A DNA stretch of 64,000 bases from Gigaspora rosea (taxonomy: Eukaryota > Glomeromycota > Glomeromycetes > Diversisporales > Gigasporaceae): contig QKWP01000214.1 in NCBI GenBank assembly GCA_003550325.1, positions 253,662-317,661 on the forward strand. The letters run 5' to 3'. The notes under the pieces are model-generated. The model ran no database searches and was not told the DNA's origin. It worked only from the letters and a program-made list of their open reading frames with translations. This document shows positions 63,776 to 64,000 of this stretch, one piece after another; the first letter of the stretch is position 1, and each line of letters opens with the position of its first letter. The position numbers and the translations under genes were made by a program.

Positions 63776-64000
63776 AAACAATAAATAAATAAATAAAGCA
63801 AACACGCTTTTTTTTATTTACTTTTTTGGTTTATTCTACTTTTTTTTAACTTTTTTTTTTCTTTTTTAATTTTTATTTATTTTTCGTTTTTTTTATATTT
63901 TTATATTATCATTTTTTTTTATTCTTTTAATTTTTTTTATTTTTTTTTTATTATGTATATTTTTTTTAAAAAATCGGTTTTTTATTTTTACGAGTTTTAT
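63776..64000. repeat. T-rich low-complexity end of window
   Basis: Almost continuous T-runs with ATT interruptions; nothing else discernible. Confidence 0.7.

Overview
The window looks like nuclear DNA of an arbuscular mycorrhizal fungus, most likely Rhizophagus or a close relative. It is very AT-rich and gene-poor, and packed with nested transposable elements. It carries one long Sel1-repeat gene plus a decayed Sel1 fragment, and a gene joining a SAM-like N-terminus to a PD-(D/E)XK-type nuclease. Both are families I recall as expanded in that lineage. GT-AG introns and polyA-tailed LINE and SINE copies show it is eukaryotic. The species call is inference; no search was run.

Layout. 1-2.8 kb: a Sel1 pseudogene fragment and a vigilin (KH-domain) pseudogene. 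2.76-15.24 kb: a pogo/Tigger-like transposase gene split by a complete 10.1-kb Ty3/gypsy LTR retrotransposon (3328-13462, two 734-bp LTRs, ATAT target duplication). Its last intron holds a tRNA-derived SINE. 15.2-25.5 kb: no confident gene, but tandem repeats, hairpins and many terminal-inverted-repeat (TIR) miniature elements. 25.9-26.6 kb: a RhoGEF (DH-PH) pseudogene on the minus strand. 29.9-31.9 kb: the intact 682-residue Sel1-repeat protein. 34.8-36.9 kb: the damaged SAM-like/nuclease gene, with an intact 203-residue nuclease ORF. 39.3-41.0 kb: an old TIR element holding two younger ones. 41.6-50.8 kb: a hAT-like transposase pseudogene (minus strand) split by a 7.9-kb LINE with APE endonuclease, reverse transcriptase, RNase H and a polyA tail. 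51-64 kb: more MITEs, two damaged host-type genes (53.7-54.1 and 54.7-55.6 kb), a ~580-bp foldback element and low-complexity DNA.

The only long uninterrupted host-type reading frames are the Sel1 gene and the nuclease ORF. All autonomous transposons here are broken. Their stops often fall where Trp or Arg codons are expected, as C-to-T decay of methylated DNA would produce. Many MITEs with different termini share an internal module: a telomere-like TTAGGG-type tract, a short conserved AAAATTTTGCAAG block and an ACCTGATCC block. This is the most unusual pattern in the window. The second is the LTR element's pol, which carries four tandem CCHC zinc knuckles between protease and reverse transcriptase and an extra ORF after integrase.
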